Shown here in pieces: positions 46,507-55,381 of a stretch of 64,000 bases of DNA. The first letter of the stretch is position 1, and every line of letters starts with the position of its first letter. The stretch lies in contig JBGCEH010000005.1 in the NCBI GenBank assembly GCA_045106195.1, positions 87,232 through 151,231 on the forward strand. Direction: 5' to 3'. The notes under the pieces were generated by a model, which was not told the DNA's origin, made no database searches, and saw only the letters and a program-made list of their open reading frames with translations. The position numbers and the translations under genes are program-made. This DNA is from Granulosicoccus sp045106195 (GTDB taxonomy: Bacteria; Pseudomonadota; Gammaproteobacteria; Granulosicoccales; Granulosicoccaceae).

Positions 46507-47438
46507 CGACCGCCGAGGCCAGCACGGCAAACACCAAAATGATTGCGCATGATTTTGAACCTATCCTGACTGAATATCAGACCCGGGTCGATGCTGCCCT
46601 GCTGAAGCGACTCCCGAGCAGTGATGCACCGTCCACACAGTTGCCGGTTGCGATGAAATACGCCGTCACCAATGGTGGCAAGCGAGTTCGCCCAGTACTG
46701 GCCTATGCAACCGGTAAGGCCCTTGGCATTCCGCTGGTACGGGTCGACACACCCGCTTGTGCCCTGGAAATGTTGCATGCGTATTCTCTGGTACATGACG
46801 ATCTCCCAGCCATGGATGACGACGACCTGCGTCGCGGCAAACCCACATGTCACAAGGCATTTGATGAAGCCATTGCCATTCTTGCCGGTGATGCCTTGCA
46901 AGCTCTGGCGTTTACACTGTTAGCGCTCAACCCCGACCCCGAATTATCTGACCGTGCAAAACTGTTGATGATTCAAGAACTTGGTAATGCCAGTGGTGCT
47001 GAGGGTATGGCTGCAGGCCAGGCAATAGATCTGGAGGCTGTGGGTCATACGCTCAATCTGGCCCAACTGGAAAACATGCACCGCCACAAGACCGGGGCCC
47101 TGATCAGAGCCAGTGTTCTCATACCTGCAATGATGGCTGTGCATCCCGATGACGCCGTACTGGAAAAACTCGACGGATACGCCTGCGCTGTAGGCCTGAG
47201 CTTTCAAATTGTGGACGACATTCTGGACGTCGTCAGCGATACTGAAACCCTGGGCAAGACACAAGGCGCGGACATAGCGCTCAACAAACCCACCTACCCC
47301 GCATTATTGGGCCTGGAAGGTGCACGCGCTCACGCAAATGACATGCATGACAAGGCGATTGCCTCGCTGGACGGCCTTGGCGCAGATTTTGATGAACTAA
47401 GAATGCTCTCAGCGTATATCGTCGAGCGAACTCACTGA
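46503..47438 (+). CDS. ispA: Polyprenyl (farnesyl/geranyl) diphosphate synthase
   Basis: A 311-residue trans-prenyltransferase. The first aspartate-rich motif is HDDLPAMDDDDLRRG and the second QIVDDILDV. It makes farnesyl diphosphate from isopentenyl and dimethylallyl diphosphate. Coupled to xseB upstream; dxs follows 182 bp later. Confidence 0.95.
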   Translation: MTTAEASTANTKMIAHDFEPILTEYQTRVDAALLKRLPSSDAPSTQLPVAMKYAVTNGGKRVRPVLAYATGKALGIPLVRVDTPACALEMLHAYSLVHDDLPAMDDDDLRRGKPTCHKAFDEAIAILAGDALQALAFTLLALNPDPELSDRAKLLMIQELGNASGAEGMAAGQAIDLEAVGHTLNLAQLENMHRHKTGALIRASVLIPAMMAVHPDDAVLEKLDGYACAVGLSFQIVDDILDVVSDTETLGKTQGADIALNKPTYPALLGLEGARAHANDMHDKAIASLDGLGADFDELRMLSAYIVERTH

Positions 47439-47499
47439 TAAACGCTTCTCAATAAGGATCCGGCACTTGCATTTATGTTCAAGGCAAGCGTTGGAAATA

Positions 47500-47514
47500 G
47501 GGTCAATTAGACCC
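47500..47514. repeat. Palindrome GGGTCAATTAGACCC between ispA and dxs
   Basis: Five-base arms GGGTC and GACCC around AATTA lie in the 182-bp gap. No T-run follows, so it may be a protein-binding site or a weak stem, not a certain terminator. The gap otherwise shows nothing I can name, though it should hold a dxs promoter. Confidence 0.4.
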
Positions 47515-47620
47515 ACATGGACCCAGGCAGTGCCAATTCCGGTCAGCAGGGATAACAGTTAACTTGTCAACACATGGTTACAACAGTGATAATCAAAAGT
47601 GACACTTTTCGCGTAAAACC

Positions 47621-49525
47621 ATGACTACAGCCCCAGAATTCCCTTTGCTGAACACCATTGATGTGCCCGCCGATTTGCGGAAACTCGATGAATCACAGCT
47701 GCCTGCCTTGTGCGCAGAACTTCGCAAGTATGTTGTCGATTCCGTATCGCGTACAGGCGGACATCTCGGTGCGAGCCTTGGAACCATCGAACTTACCGTG
47801 GCCATCCACTATGTGTTCGATACTCCCAGAGACAAACTAGTTTGGGATGTTGGCCACCAGACCTACGGACACAAGATTCTCACCGGGCGCCGCGACAAGA
47901 TGGACACCATGCGTATGAGTGGGGGGCTGGCAGGCTTTCCCAATCGTTCCGAGAGCGAGTACGACACCTTCGGTGTTGGTCATTCAAGCACCTCCATCAG
48001 TGCCGCCTTAGGTATGTCACTGGCAGCGAGACTGAACTCTGGAGGCGACTTTGGGAGGGCAGAAAAGGCAATTGCCGTGATCGGCGACGGGGCGCTGACT
48101 GCGGGACTCGCCTACGAAGCTCTCAATCACGCAGGCGGCGTCAAGGCCGACATGCTGGTAATCCTGAACGATAACGATATGTCTATATCGCCAAACGTTG
48201 GCGCGATGAACAAATATCTGGCCAGAATGCTCACAGGTAAGACCTATTCCGGCGTCAGGGAAAGCAGCAAGCGGGTGCTCAGCACTGTACCGTCCATGCT
48301 GGAACTGGCCCGCCGCACCGAAGCGCATGTCAAAGGCATGGTGGTTCCCAGCTCTCTTTTTGAAGAGCTCGGTTTCAATTACTACGGACCCGTAGACGGG
48401 CATGACATCGAAAGCCTGGTGGTGGTCCTGAAAAACCTTAAAGAGCTGAAAGGCCCTGTGTTTCTTCACGCGGTCACCAAGAAAGGTCACGGGTATCGCT
48501 TTGCCGAAGAAGATCCATTGGCATTGCATGCCGTCACCCCTTTCGACCCCTCGACAGGCAAGGCGCATAAGAGCTCAAAATCCAACCGCCCAACCTATAC
48601 CAAAGTATTTGGTACCTGGTTGTGTGATATGGCAGAAAACGATGAGCGAGTTGTCGCGATTACTCCTGCCATGCGCGAAGGCTCTGGGATGGTGGAGTTC
48701 GAGGAGCGCTTTCCTGCACGGTATTTTGATGTCGGTATCGCCGAACAACACAGCGTTACTGTTGCTGCCGGACTGGCGTGTGGCGGACTTCGCCCCGTTG
48801 TCGCTATCTATTCGACCTTCTTTCAAAGAGCCTACGATCAGCTGATTCACGATGTCGCACTGCAGAATCTGCCGGTGTTGTTCGCCATTGACCGGGCGGG
48901 CGTCGTCGGTCCCGATGGCCCCACGCACGCCGGCAGTTTCGACTTCTCGTTCATGCGCTGTCTACCCAATATGGTGATCATGGCCCCCGCCGATGAGAAC
49001 GAGTGCCGCCAGATGCTGTACACCGGCATGCAGGTCGACGGCCCCAGCGCTGTCCGCTACCCGCGTGGAAATGGCCCGGGGGTCGATGTCGAGGATACGA
49101 TGACGGCTCTACCCATTGGCAAGGCCGAGACCAAGCACGAAGGCAAGCGTGTTGCTCTTCTGGCATTTGGGACAATGGTAGCGCCTGCGATAACCATCGG
49201 CACAGAGTCCGGCTTTACAGTGATCAATATGCGCTTTGTAAAGCCGCTGGACACTGAGCTGATTGACAACATTGCCGCAACGCACGATCTGATTATCACA
49301 CTGGAAGAGAACGCTGTTCCAGGTGGTGCCGGTGCCGGTATTGCAGAGCATCTTCTGGCTTCGGGCAGCACCACCGCCTTAAGGATCATCGGTTTGCCAG
49401 ATGAGTTTGTCGATCATGGCTCACGTGAAGAACTGCTTCAATACTGCAGGCTTGACGAGGAAGGCCTGCGTGCTCAGATCAACGAGTTAATCGATGCGCA
49501 GGGCAGACTGCTGGAAGTCAGTTAG
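47621..49525 (+). CDS. dxs: 1-deoxy-D-xylulose-5-phosphate synthase
   Basis: A 634-residue thiamine-diphosphate enzyme, first step of the MEP isoprenoid pathway (pyruvate plus glyceraldehyde 3-phosphate). The TPP motif is GDGALTAGLAYEALNHAG, ending NDNDMS, and the transketolase-type pyrimidine domain has YFDVGIAEQHSVTVAAGLA. It ends nine bases from the convergent metallo-hydrolase gene. Confidence 0.97.
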   Translation: MTTAPEFPLLNTIDVPADLRKLDESQLPALCAELRKYVVDSVSRTGGHLGASLGTIELTVAIHYVFDTPRDKLVWDVGHQTYGHKILTGRRDKMDTMRMSGGLAGFPNRSESEYDTFGVGHSSTSISAALGMSLAARLNSGGDFGRAEKAIAVIGDGALTAGLAYEALNHAGGVKADMLVILNDNDMSISPNVGAMNKYLARMLTGKTYSGVRESSKRVLSTVPSMLELARRTEAHVKGMVVPSSLFEELGFNYYGPVDGHDIESLVVVLKNLKELKGPVFLHAVTKKGHGYRFAEEDPLALHAVTPFDPSTGKAHKSSKSNRPTYTKVFGTWLCDMAENDERVVAITPAMREGSGMVEFEERFPARYFDVGIAEQHSVTVAAGLACGGLRPVVAIYSTFFQRAYDQLIHDVALQNLPVLFAIDRAGVVGPDGPTHAGSFDFSFMRCLPNMVIMAPADENECRQMLYTGMQVDGPSAVRYPRGNGPGVDVEDTMTALPIGKAETKHEGKRVALLAFGTMVAPAITIGTESGFTVINMRFVKPLDTELIDNIAATHDLIITLEENAVPGGAGAGIAEHLLASGSTTALRIIGLPDEFVDHGSREELLQYCRLDEEGLRAQINELIDAQGRLLEVS

Positions 49526-49534
49526 GACTGCGAA

Positions 49535-50332
49535 TCAGGCCGTTTCAAGCGTGCGTTCTTCGACATTGATTGAGATATCGAACCAGTTGCTCGCACAATG
49601 TTGCGCTAGAACGCTTACGCGCTCGGGCCTCTCTTGCAAATGTCCTTGAATAGTACTCAGCGCAATGGCGTCCGAGTTGTTTTGTTCAGAAAGATGTCCC
49701 AGCAGGATGCACTGCAACTGTGGATGATCAAGATGGCTGAGTAATCTGCCAGCCTGCTCATTGCCCAGATGTCCGTAATCAGAACGTATCCGTGCCTGCA
49801 AGCTCGGCGGATAAGGCCCGTTTGCCAGCATATCAATATCGTAGTTGCACTCAACCACAAGACCGTGCACGCCCTCGAGCTTGCTCCTGACGTGGGCAGT
49901 GCATGTTCCAAGATCAGTGACGTTAGCGAATCGCACAGAATAGGCCTCGAACACGAACTGGCATGACTCTGCTGCATCGTGCGGCGTAGGAAAGGGATCC
50001 ACCGCTATGTCGCCGATGGTGAAAGGCTCATGCGCATGGAACAGACGGACCGATGAAAATCGATTGTCACGGGCCTTGTGATAAGTGCCATGTGTACACC
50101 ACACCGGTGTACCAAACTTTCGCGAGAGCGGCCCCACGCCCTTGACGTGGTCACCATGCTCGTGACTGATGAGCACCGCATCGAGATCTGCAGGTGTTAC
50201 ACCCAGCGTGTACATCCGGGCGATGGCGTCTTTCATGGTGAAACCACAATCAACCAATAGCGTGGTTCTACCCGCCTGAACCAGCAATGAATTTCCCGAA
50301 CTACCGCTACCCAATGCTGCAACTCTTATCAT
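49535..50332 (-). CDS. MBL-fold metallo-hydrolase (YycJ/WalJ type)
   Basis: A 265-residue metallo-beta-lactamase-fold hydrolase starting MIRVAALGSGSSGNSLL. The metal motif HEHGDHVKG (HxHxDH) and later histidines (ECNYDIDM region and LGHLSEQNN) complete a two-metal site. The close pattern is YycJ/WalJ, a 5'-3' exonuclease-like protein in Bacillus, but the role in gammaproteobacteria is unclear. It follows bamC by 43 bp on the same strand. Confidence 0.88.
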   Translation of the reverse strand: MIRVAALGSGSSGNSLLVQAGRTTLLVDCGFTMKDAIARMYTLGVTPADLDAVLISHEHGDHVKGVGPLSRKFGTPVWCTHGTYHKARDNRFSSVRLFHAHEPFTIGDIAVDPFPTPHDAAESCQFVFEAYSVRFANVTDLGTCTAHVRSKLEGVHGLVVECNYDIDMLANGPYPPSLQARIRSDYGHLGNEQAGRLLSHLDHPQLQCILLGHLSEQNNSDAIALSTIQGHLQERPERVSVLAQHCASNWFDISINVEERTLETA

Positions 50333-50375
50333 GGTGTGCAGACAATGACAGCTGATCTGTGCAAGAACATCATGT

Positions 50376-51398
50376 TCAGGCTAGTTGTTCGGCCAGCGCT
50401 GACAGCAATTGCCTTTCTCTGTCGGCCGGCAGCTTTGCGCCCTGACTATCGGATATCAAAACCCTGACCGCGCTGACATGGACTGCCGAGACCTGGATGA
50501 CCAATGCTGTCTGTGCATCCGTGAATTCAATACGACCCGCGTTGTCATCGCTACTGACAATGCTGTATTCCATGCCTTGCAGCGCAGCCATTACTTGTTT
50601 AAATGAGGTCTGGTAACCACGGTTAAGCAGAATCTCATTGCCTGATGCGGTCCTCTGCAACACCGCGTCATCAATAACCGCGCTTGCCTGATCAGCACCC
50701 AGAATACCCCTGGCCTTTTGCTGCTCGACACCAAGGAACACCAGAAAACGATTCAACAGGGCACTGGTGTTCTCTGGATTGTGGGAACGAGCAGGCCAGT
50801 CGGAATTGGCAGCGTTCTCCGACGCATCCACTGCCGCCTTTGAGGCTGCCTGCGAGCGCGCGAACAACCGCGCACCGGCACCGGCACGCTCCAGACGAAA
50901 TGCAATTCGCGTAAATTCTTCATCACCTGCCACAAGATTACGCAGAATATTGTTACCCGCTACAGCACTGGCAGGACGCCACTGCGTCACAACCACGCCC
51001 GCTACCGGTTCTGTCTGGTCAATCCTGTATTTCTCTTTGCGCGCGAACGCCAGCAACTGCGGCCAGATATCTTCAGGCGTTTGCTGAAATTCCAGCCAGC
51101 TCTGCCCGCCTTCGCGCACAAAGCGAATGGAATCGAACTGAGGCAACAGCGTGTTGCGCGTAACCGCACCCCCACTGGTACCGGGGAGAACAAATTGCTC
51201 GGCATTGCTGACATCTGTCAGGTCGGGCGGAACCTGTAAGGATTTTGCCTCGGTGGACGTCTTTGCATAGATAACATCGGGACTATTTTGCGAATTAAGG
51301 CTACCACATCCGCTAGTCAACAAAATACAGACGCCCCCCAACATCAGGGAAGACCACTGGCCAGTCTTGTGATTTGCATGAGAAAAATTCATAGTCAT
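50376..51398 (-). CDS. bamC: Outer membrane assembly lipoprotein BamC
   Basis: A 340-residue precursor. The lipobox LLTSGC is at about residues 26-31, so the mature N-terminus is lipidated. Two helix-grip domains of the BamC/NlpB type follow: about 90-200 (EDIWPQLLAFARKEKYRI) and 240-335 (ETLLNRGYQTSFKQVMAALQ-like region). BamC joins BamA, B, D and E in folding outer membrane proteins. Its ATG overlaps the dapA stop as ATGA, the same dapA-bamC coupling as in E. coli. Confidence 0.9.
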   Translation of the reverse strand: MTMNFSHANHKTGQWSSLMLGGVCILLTSGCGSLNSQNSPDVIYAKTSTEAKSLQVPPDLTDVSNAEQFVLPGTSGGAVTRNTLLPQFDSIRFVREGGQSWLEFQQTPEDIWPQLLAFARKEKYRIDQTEPVAGVVVTQWRPASAVAGNNILRNLVAGDEEFTRIAFRLERAGAGARLFARSQAASKAAVDASENAANSDWPARSHNPENTSALLNRFLVFLGVEQQKARGILGADQASAVIDDAVLQRTASGNEILLNRGYQTSFKQVMAALQGMEYSIVSSDDNAGRIEFTDAQTALVIQVSAVHVSAVRVLISDSQGAKLPADRERQLLSALAEQLA

Positions 51399-52273
51399 GT
51401 TAAGGCCCCCGCCTTGATCAAAGCAGACTTCACAGACTCGTGATACTGATTATCGAGCACGGTTAGTGGCAGTCTGATTCCGGGACCGATCTTACCCATC
51501 GCATGCAAAGCCCATTTCACGGGAATCGGATTGGATTCCTGAAAAAGCACCGAATGAAGGTCACTGATCTTGTCTTCGATGGCCTGTGCAGTGGCACGAT
51601 CACCGTTGATGGCTGCCATGCACATCTGATGCATCTGCGCCGGAACCACATTGGCCGACACTGATATATCCCCGTGCGCACCGGCAAGCATGCTTTCCAT
51701 GGCCGTTGCATCATCACCTGTGACCACCATGAAGCCATCCTCACACTGATCTACCAACTGAGAAATTCTCTCAACAGTGCCAAATGCCTCCTTGATTCCC
51801 ACAATATTGGTGATCTTTGAAAGTTGAGCGCTAGTCTGGGGCAACATATCCAAAGCCGTGCGACCCGGAACGTTGTACAGAATCTGAGGCACAGCAACCG
51901 CGTCAGCGACCGCCTTGAAATGCGCATACAGCCCGTTCTGCGTAGGTTTATTGTAGTACGGAGTTACCAAAAGGCACGCATCGGCACCCGCATCTTTGGC
52001 ACACCGCGTCAGTTCGATAGCCTCGGCAGTGGCATTCGCACCGGTACCGGCAATGACAGGTATGCGCTTGCCGACCAGATCAATCACGCGTTTTATGACG
52101 GAGGCATGCTCAGACACGGTTAACGTGGCGGATTCGCCCGTAGTTCCCACAGCGACGATGGCATCAGTGCCCGCCTCGATATGAAATTCGATCAAGTCTG
52201 CAAGCGCTGCATCATCCACCGAACCGTCATCGAGCATCGGGGTGACCAGTGCAACCATACTGCCTTTGAACAT
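51395..52273 (-). CDS. dapA: 4-hydroxy-tetrahydrodipicolinate synthase
   Basis: A 292-residue TIM-barrel aldolase of the lysine pathway. The GTTGES motif, the tyrosine in LYNVPGRT and the Schiff-base lysine in VGIKEAFG are in place. It condenses pyruvate with aspartate semialdehyde. First gene of the dapA-bamC-MBL set; divergent from bcp with 166 bp between. Confidence 0.96.
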   Translation of the reverse strand: MFKGSMVALVTPMLDDGSVDDAALADLIEFHIEAGTDAIVAVGTTGESATLTVSEHASVIKRVIDLVGKRIPVIAGTGANATAEAIELTRCAKDAGADACLLVTPYYNKPTQNGLYAHFKAVADAVAVPQILYNVPGRTALDMLPQTSAQLSKITNIVGIKEAFGTVERISQLVDQCEDGFMVVTGDDATAMESMLAGAHGDISVSANVVPAQMHQMCMAAINGDRATAQAIEDKISDLHSVLFQESNPIPVKWALHAMGKIGPGIRLPLTVLDNQYHESVKSALIKAGALT

Positions 52274-52439
52274 GTCTTACTCCTTTAATCAAGTCGCTCA
52301 TGGTACTGACGAGACAAGCCTTTCTCAACCGTAAATGCGTATCCGGTAGAATTGCGGTGTACTAAGCGCGTTTTGCGCTATTTCTCTGTTACCACTCAAC
52401 ACCCCTGGATACTCCATGAGGCCAGGCAAGGTACCCAAA

Positions 52440-52907
52440 ATGAGCACTCCTCAGCTGAACAAGGCAGCACCTGCATTTGACCTACCAGCGACATCAGACC
52501 AGACAATTTCTCTGGCGAGCCTGAAAGGTAGCAAGGTTGTGCTGTTTTTCTACCCGCGTGATGCAACGCCGGGTTGCACGACAGAAAGTCAGAACTTCCG
52601 CGATGCCATTGAACACTTCACCAGCGCAGGGGCTGTGGTGTTAGGCATATCTCAGGATTCAGTGGCAAGCCATGAGAAATTCAAGGCCAAACAGGCAATG
52701 CCTTTCGAGCTGCTTTCTGACGAATCCGGCGAGGTATGCAATGCCTACGAGGTTATCAAGCTCAAGAAGATGTACGGCAAGGAATTTGAAGGCATCGAAC
52801 GCAGCACCTTTCTCATTGATGAAAAAGGTGTGCTACGCGCCGAATGGCGCAAGGTCAAGGTACCTGGTCACGTTGACGAGGTCCTAAGCGCAGTTCAAGC
52901 CCTTTAG
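52440..52907 (+). CDS. bcp: Thiol peroxidase Bcp (peroxiredoxin Q)
   Basis: A 155-residue atypical 2-Cys peroxiredoxin. The peroxidatic cysteine is in PRDATPGCTTE and a possible resolving one in GEVCNAYEV. It reduces hydroperoxides with thioredoxin. I chose the ATG at 52440, with AAGG upstream, not the ATG eight codons earlier. It is convergent with the AI-2E-family gene, 13 bp apart. Confidence 0.93.
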   Translation: MSTPQLNKAAPAFDLPATSDQTISLASLKGSKVVLFFYPRDATPGCTTESQNFRDAIEHFTSAGAVVLGISQDSVASHEKFKAKQAMPFELLSDESGEVCNAYEVIKLKKMYGKEFEGIERSTFLIDEKGVLRAEWRKVKVPGHVDEVLSAVQAL

Positions 52908-52920
52908 GCTACATCCCACA

Positions 52921-53991
52921 TCAGGAACGCTGTGGAAGCGAATCGCGTGCCTTGGGCCAGGCATTCATCACAGCCTGTACCAGCGTGGCTAACGGGATGG
53001 CAAAGAAAACACCCCACAAGCCAAAGAGGCCCCCGAAAAACAACACGGCAGTAATGATTGCCAGCGGGTGCAGATTGACAACTTCAGAAAACAGCAACGG
53101 CACCAGGACGTTACCATCGAGTATCTGAATTATCTGATAGGCAATTAGCAGATAACCCAGTTTTGCTGTAAATCCCCACTGGAAGAACCCGATAAGCGCA
53201 ATCGGGACGGTAACTGCAATGGCACCAACGTAAGGAATGATTACCGAAAGTCCCACCAGAAAACTCAGCAACAGGGAATAGTTCAGGCCCATAACGGCGA
53301 AAAGCACGAACGTAACTGCCCAGACAATGAGAATTTCAAAGAATTTGCCTCGAATATAGTTGGCAATTTTCTCATCCACCTCGCGCCAGACCTGGAACGT
53401 CAACTCGCTACCCTTGGGAACGAACTTTCCGGCAAACGCCAATAACTTATTCTTATCCTTGAGTGCAAAAAACACCATGATGGGCACCAGCACCACATAG
53501 ACAGAGATCATGACAATAGTGCCAAGACGCGCCAGTGAGAAGGACAATACGCTCTGAGTGAACGAGGTGAGTTCGTTGCGCAGGTTACCAATGAGTTCGT
53601 TCACCTGCTGTACGGTAAACATATCCGGATATTTCTCAGGCAGGCGTAGCAACTGTTCCTGAATATTCTGGATCATGCCCGGCAACTCTCGAACAATACT
53701 AGTGAGCTGCTGCGACAAGACCGGAATGAGGCCGAAGAGCACGACGATCGATATGGCAATGATCAATGCCAGAACGAACAGCGAGGCGATGGTGCGCGGT
53801 AGCCGCCATCGCTCCATGGTCGCGACGACGCTCTCTAGCAAATAGGCAAGAATCAGGGCCACCAGCACCGGGGCCATGATGCCACCGACCAGCCAGATCA
53901 GACCGAATACTACCAACAGCAGTATTGAAAGAATAACCGCCTGGGGATCCGAAAAATTTCGGGAATACCAGTCGCGGAGAATGTCATACAT
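52921..53991 (-). CDS. AI-2E family transporter (PerM/YdiK-like)
   Basis: A 356-residue membrane protein with about seven or eight spans. It matches the AI-2E/PerM family in layout: two spans near the start, a hydrophilic region (residues 85-180, with VRELPGMIQNIQEQLLRLP), then five or six spans including FLVGLSVIIPYVGAIAVTVP. I chose the ATG at 53991 (MYDILRDW); the longer open frame upstream has no similarity. Members export signals, ions or act in Na+ antiport; substrate unknown here. Confidence 0.85.
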   Translation of the reverse strand: MYDILRDWYSRNFSDPQAVILSILLLVVFGLIWLVGGIMAPVLVALILAYLLESVVATMERWRLPRTIASLFVLALIIAISIVVLFGLIPVLSQQLTSIVRELPGMIQNIQEQLLRLPEKYPDMFTVQQVNELIGNLRNELTSFTQSVLSFSLARLGTIVMISVYVVLVPIMVFFALKDKNKLLAFAGKFVPKGSELTFQVWREVDEKIANYIRGKFFEILIVWAVTFVLFAVMGLNYSLLLSFLVGLSVIIPYVGAIAVTVPIALIGFFQWGFTAKLGYLLIAYQIIQILDGNVLVPLLFSEVVNLHPLAIITAVLFFGGLFGLWGVFFAIPLATLVQAVMNAWPKARDSLPQRS

Positions 53992-54337
53992 TGCTAGTAC
54001 GACTCCACAGTAGCGAAAGAGATTGAGCGCCTGGGTAAAAGGACATCCGGTATCCGAAGATGATCTCCAGACTCCTGAATACCCGTTTGACAAAACATGT
54101 GGCAATTCGCACCCGAATACAAGCCACCACGGACACTGGCGACATCAAAGAAGACGCTAATTTCATGAAAAACCAATCCGAAGTCCGTGTCCGAGTATGA
54201 CATTGCCAATACGTTCGCTGTACCTCCCGGATTCTCAACACTTGTTTCCAGAGCGATCCGGTTACACAATCTGACAGCCAACTTGCAATAAAGGTGCAAA
54301 CGGCTGATCAGCGATTACTGACCACTCACAGCATCAG
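53992..54337. other. Intergenic stretch without recognised genes
   Basis: These 346 bp lie between two minus-strand genes, the AI-2E-family gene and a LysR gene. Open frames on both strands read like random sequence and give no family pattern. I see no tRNA, repeat or strong terminator. It should contain the AI-2E gene promoter. Confidence 0.4.
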
Positions 54338-55237
54338 TTAGCCGAGCTGCTCAAAATACCGGCGTGCGAACTGGAACAACTCGTCCATCAGGTAGGTGCG
54401 GAATTTCTGACGCTGCCGGACAAAATAAAACGGCCTGAGTAACGGTGGATTCAAAGGCCGGGCGACCAGTTGCTTTAGTGCCAGCTCACGGCTCACTGTG
54501 GCTCGCGACACAATAGTGATACCCATGCCTGCCTGGACAGCGCCTTTAATTGCTTCGGTGCTGCCGAGCTCAAACGGCCGGTTTAACGCATGCTCATCCA
54601 CCCCGTTATCACGAAGGTAACGTTCTATGACACTTCTGGTGCCCGAACCGTCCTCACGGTGGATAAAGGGGTAGGCCGTCAGTTCCAGCGGTTCGACTTT
54701 CTCGCGGCTTGCAAGAGGATGACCAGGAGGCAACATTAGCTGAAGTTCATCCTGCTGGCAGCGCTCTGCGCGCAGAAGCTGATTGTCCACCTCTCCCTCA
54801 ACCACGCCCAGGTCGATGGAGTTGTCTGCGACCAATGTCACGATCGCGTCGGTATTGGCAACGCGTAGCCTGATCTGAACATCGGGGAAATGCTGCCGAA
54901 ATTCACCGAGCAGACCAGGCAACATGTACTCGGCAATGGTGGTGCTCGCCCCTATCGTAATCAAGCCGGCGCGATCACCGGTCAGGGCTTTTACCGATTC
55001 ACTCATCTCTCCATAGAGCCCAATGATACGTTCGGCATACTCCAGAACCTGCTCGCCTGCGGCTGTCAGGCTGATGCGGTTATTACTGCGATCAAACAAC
55101 CGCGCATTGAGCTCCTCTTCCAGCTGGCGAATCTGATGCGTGACTGCCGGTTGTGTCATGTGCAGAATCTCCGCAGCCCGCGTAAAGCTCAACACACCCG
55201 CAACGATATGAAAGACCTGCAGTCGACGATCTGACAT
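54338..55237 (-). CDS. LysR-family regulator (CysL/CbbR-like)
   Basis: A 299-residue LysR protein. The helix-turn-helix reads LSFTRAAEILHMTQPAVTHQIRQLE, and the effector domain starts GLITIGASTTIAEYMLPGLL, closely like the CysL/CbbR branch. It is divergent from proS. Its ligand and targets are not visible; a site ATCTCGTTAGAT with small inverted arms lies at 55302-55313 in the gap and may be its own operator, though proS is an unlikely target. Confidence 0.88.
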   Translation of the reverse strand: MSDRRLQVFHIVAGVLSFTRAAEILHMTQPAVTHQIRQLEEELNARLFDRSNNRISLTAAGEQVLEYAERIIGLYGEMSESVKALTGDRAGLITIGASTTIAEYMLPGLLGEFRQHFPDVQIRLRVANTDAIVTLVADNSIDLGVVEGEVDNQLLRAERCQQDELQLMLPPGHPLASREKVEPLELTAYPFIHREDGSGTRSVIERYLRDNGVDEHALNRPFELGSTEAIKGAVQAGMGITIVSRATVSRELALKQLVARPLNPPLLRPFYFVRQRQKFRTYLMDELFQFARRYFEQLG

Positions 55238-55381
55238 CAGCGCAACACTTCCCGGCCATGGCCATCTGGTGACTGTATCTTACCCGTCAAAGCAGTTAGT
55301 TATCTCGTTAGATGTGAAGCAACAGCGACAGCAGGTGGGCGTGATCGCTATACTCGGCCACTACGCAACAGGATAGCAGGC

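Noticed and set aside
52365..52379. Hairpin AGCGC-GTTTT-GCGCT between dapA and bcp as a riboswitch or terminator
   Set aside because: It is short, lies in a divergent promoter region and has no T-run; chance cannot be excluded.
53994..54299. Minus-strand frame upstream of the AI-2E-family gene
   Set aside because: No recognisable pattern, no ribosome site, and it overlaps the unsupported upstream extension of the transporter gene.
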